Source of the DNA: JAGLTN01 sp023135255
GTDB taxonomy: Bacteria > Planctomycetota > Phycisphaerae > Sedimentisphaerales > Anaerobacaceae
DNA length: 7,269 bases
Assembly: GCA_030639495.1 (NCBI GenBank)
Contig: DAOWCP010000101.1
Span: 1-7,269, forward strand
Reading direction: 5' to 3'
A model generated the notes under the pieces. The model searched no databases. It was not told where the DNA came from and worked only from the letters and a program-made list of their open reading frames with translations. Of the stretch, positions 6,044-7,269 are shown piece after piece. Both the position numbers and the translations under genes were made by a program. Numbering within the stretch: the first letter of the stretch is position 1; each line of letters begins with the position of its first letter.

Positions 6044-6583
6044 TTAAATTAAATCCCGCAGGGCAATGGGTTTGCCGAGGATTTCGTGGTAAAGAATTGC
6101 TTTTTTCAGGCTATCGGTGTCGGTGGTTAAACCAGCGATTATTTCCTGTCTGTAGTTGGATTTTTGTGCTTTGGGATGCTTTGCGAAAGTAAGTTTAGTT
6201 GGGATTTTTTTGATGTCAGCAGCAACAGGTATTTCTAATTTTTTTATTTTTGATTGTAATTTTTCTATATGACCAATTTTTGATGGATTCGTAGTTTGCC
6301 GGAATTGGGGAACTATGTTACTTGTTGGCTGATGTATTTTTTTAGATCGGCTGACAGGGCGGGCATATTGCTCGATATTTTTTTTATTTTCAAACTGAAC
6401 TGAGGATTTTGCTTCAAATTTATTTTGTTTTTGAGGGTCATTTTCCTGTTGTTTTTTCTTCATTTTTTTTGAAATGACACCAAGTATCCATAAGGCTGCG
6501 AAAACGATGTATACCAGCATCTGCATCCAGACATCGGTATCATCGTTTTTGGCGAGCAATATATTATTCAGGAAATACACCAT
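6044..6583 (-). CDS. Small single-pass membrane protein downstream of floA
   Basis: The protein has 179 residues. A short N-terminal stretch is followed by one transmembrane helix (about residues 19-38, VWMQMLVYIVFAALWILGVI). Next comes a Lys-rich stop-transfer (SKKMKKK), placing the long C-terminal part in the cytoplasm by the positive-inside rule. Residues about 45-150 are polar, Lys/Gln/Asn-rich and probably disordered. The C-terminus is a compact helix-like motif, LKKAILYHEILGKPIALRDL (about 159-178), which from memory recurs at the ends of otherwise dissimilar planctomycete proteins. The ATG at 6583-6581 follows GGAAAG at 6593-6588. The gene starts 71 bases after the floA stop on the same strand, so it is probably co-transcribed and may act with flotillin assemblies in the membrane. 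Its function is unknown. It overlaps no other gene and ends in a perfect palindrome at 6041-6055 that contains the stop. Confidence 0.82.
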   Translation of the reverse strand: MVYFLNNILLAKNDDTDVWMQMLVYIVFAALWILGVISKKMKKKQQENDPQKQNKFEAKSSVQFENKKNIEQYARPVSRSKKIHQPTSNIVPQFRQTTNPSKIGHIEKLQSKIKKLEIPVAADIKKIPTKLTFAKHPKAQKSNYRQEIIAGLTTDTDSLKKAILYHEILGKPIALRDLI

Positions 6584-6613
6584 AAATCTTTCCAGTCATA
6601 AAACCGGCATAAA

Positions 6614-6633
6614 CAGGGGGCACTGCCGCCCTG
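6614..6633 (-). other. GC-rich hairpin between floA and the membrane-protein gene
   Basis: On the minus strand CAGGG (6633-6629), a bulged C and GGC (6627-6625) pair with GCC (6621-6619) and CCCTG (6618-6614) around a three-base loop (AGT). That makes eight GC-rich pairs, stable for this AT-rich region. Only three T follow, so full termination is unlikely. It may protect the floA mRNA 3' end, cause partial termination or mark a processing site that sets different levels of the two proteins. Confidence 0.5.
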
Positions 6634-6654
6634 CTTAGGTTGAATGATCACTTA

Positions 6655-7269
6655 TTATTCCTTAGTTTTAGGTTTTGCTATCGAATCTCTCATATCAGTA
6701 TCAGCGTTGATATTTTTCATACGGTAGTAATCCATGATACCAAGATTGCCTTTCCGGAAGGCTTCAGCCATCGCAAGCGGAACTTTCGATTCGTTTTCAA
6801 CAACCATGGCCCGCATTTCCTGTTCTCTTGCCACCGCCATTGCTCTGCGTTTTTCAGCTTCTGCTTTAGCACGTCTCATGTCAGCTTCCGCCTGGGCAGC
6901 CTGTAATTGAGCACCGACGTTTTCTCCTACATCTACGTCAGCGATATCAATAGAAAGTATTTCATAGGCAGTCCCTGCATCAAGGCCTTTAGAAAGTACA
7001 GCTTTTGAAATTCCATCAGGGTTCTCAAGCACGCTTTTGTATGTGATAGCTGAGCCTATGGTTGTCACTATACCTTCGCCTACACGAGCGATAATTGTTT
7101 CTTCGGTCGCACCACCGATAAGTCTTTCGATGTTTGCACGTACAGTAACTCTGGCTTTTGCTTTTAACTGAATACCATCCTGGGCGACAGCATCGATCGT
7201 TTGTCGTCCTCCTTCTGGATTGGGGCAGTCAATAACTTTTGGGTTTACGCTTGTCTGAACCGCTTCGAG
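6655..7269 (-). CDS. floA: FloA, flotillin-like SPFH-family membrane-domain scaffold (N-terminus off right edge)
   Basis: The frame is open from the right edge to TAA at 6657-6655, giving 205 residues of the C-terminal part. The visible sequence starts LEAVQTSVNPKVIDCP and continues with AKARVTVRANIERLIGGA, EETIIARVGEGIV and GLDAGTAYEILSIDIADVDV, all strong FloA/YqfA (UPF0365) signatures. The coiled-coil stretch QAEADMRRAKAEAEKRRAMA, the segment VPLAMAEAFRKGNLGIMDYY and the closing NINADTDMRDSI follow. FloA proteins are anchored by an N-terminal hairpin and oligomerise into flotillin-like foci that organise functional membrane microdomains. Complete homologues have about 330 residues, so roughly 125 N-terminal residues including the anchor lie outside. 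Apparent starts inside the window (such as the GTG at 7068) are internal. Compared with B. subtilis FloA from memory, an insertion around PEGGRQTIDAV and a shortened coiled coil after REQEMRA are seen. A NfeD-type partner, often upstream, would be off the edge. Confidence 0.95.
   Translation of the reverse strand, partial: LEAVQTSVNPKVIDCPNPEGGRQTIDAVAQDGIQLKAKARVTVRANIERLIGGATEETIIARVGEGIVTTIGSAITYKSVLENPDGISKAVLSKGLDAGTAYEILSIDIADVDVGENVGAQLQAAQAEADMRRAKAEAEKRRAMAVAREQEMRAMVVENESKVPLAMAEAFRKGNLGIMDYYRMKNINADTDMRDSIAKPKTKE

Noticed and set aside
6640..6906. Plus-strand open frame of 88 codons opposite floA
   Set aside because: It is antisense to a strongly conserved FloA segment. The Phe/His/Ser-rich translation is what the reverse of a Lys/Glu/Ala-rich coiled coil gives.

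Overview
The window looks like part of a planctomycete chromosome, most likely from the Phycisphaerae/Sedimentisphaerales side. This is inferred from a secreted GLUG-repeat protein ending in a planctomycete-style Asn/Asp-rich motif plus dockerin-like domain, a FloA flotillin linked to a small membrane protein with an 'ILGKPIALR'-type tail, and moderate-to-low GC. No rRNA, tRNA, CRISPR array, intact insertion sequence or intact mobile element was found.

Layout. (1) 1-436, minus strand: N-terminal part of TrkA, the NAD-binding regulator of a Trk/Ktr potassium uptake system, running off the left edge. (2) 437-1398: a long gap that is not empty. It holds two decayed 3' ends of tyrosine recombinase (integrase) genes in opposite orientation: 773-970 on the minus strand with an in-frame TAG, and about 1082-1189 on the plus strand with the catalytic-tyrosine segment missing. 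After them come an extended -10 promoter (1260-1268) and a leader with a five-codon mini-ORF inside a hairpin followed by six T. (3) 1399-3702, plus strand: a large secreted protein with a signal peptide, six GLUG repeats, three copies of a roughly 100-residue beta-rich module and a C-terminal dockerin-like calcium-binding pair. (4) 3703-4155: an AT-rich gap with two inverted-repeat structures and no recognisable gene. (5) 4156-5781, plus strand: a protein made almost entirely of TPR repeats, followed by a good intrinsic terminator and a second weaker one. (6) 6044-6583 and 6655-7269, minus strand: a probable operon of floA (5' end off the right edge) followed by a small single-pass membrane protein.

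How they fit together: trkA and the GLUG gene are divergent and separated by integrase debris, so the GLUG gene sits beside an old integration site. The TPR gene and the floA operon converge on 5782-6043. No multi-gene pathway is visible. The floA pair is the only convincing operon, and its small partner protein is the best candidate for an uncharacterised functional link. I see no complete new defence or mobile system here. The points most worth a second look are the integrase fossils, the attenuator-like leader, the triplicated module in the secreted protein and the floA-linked membrane protein.
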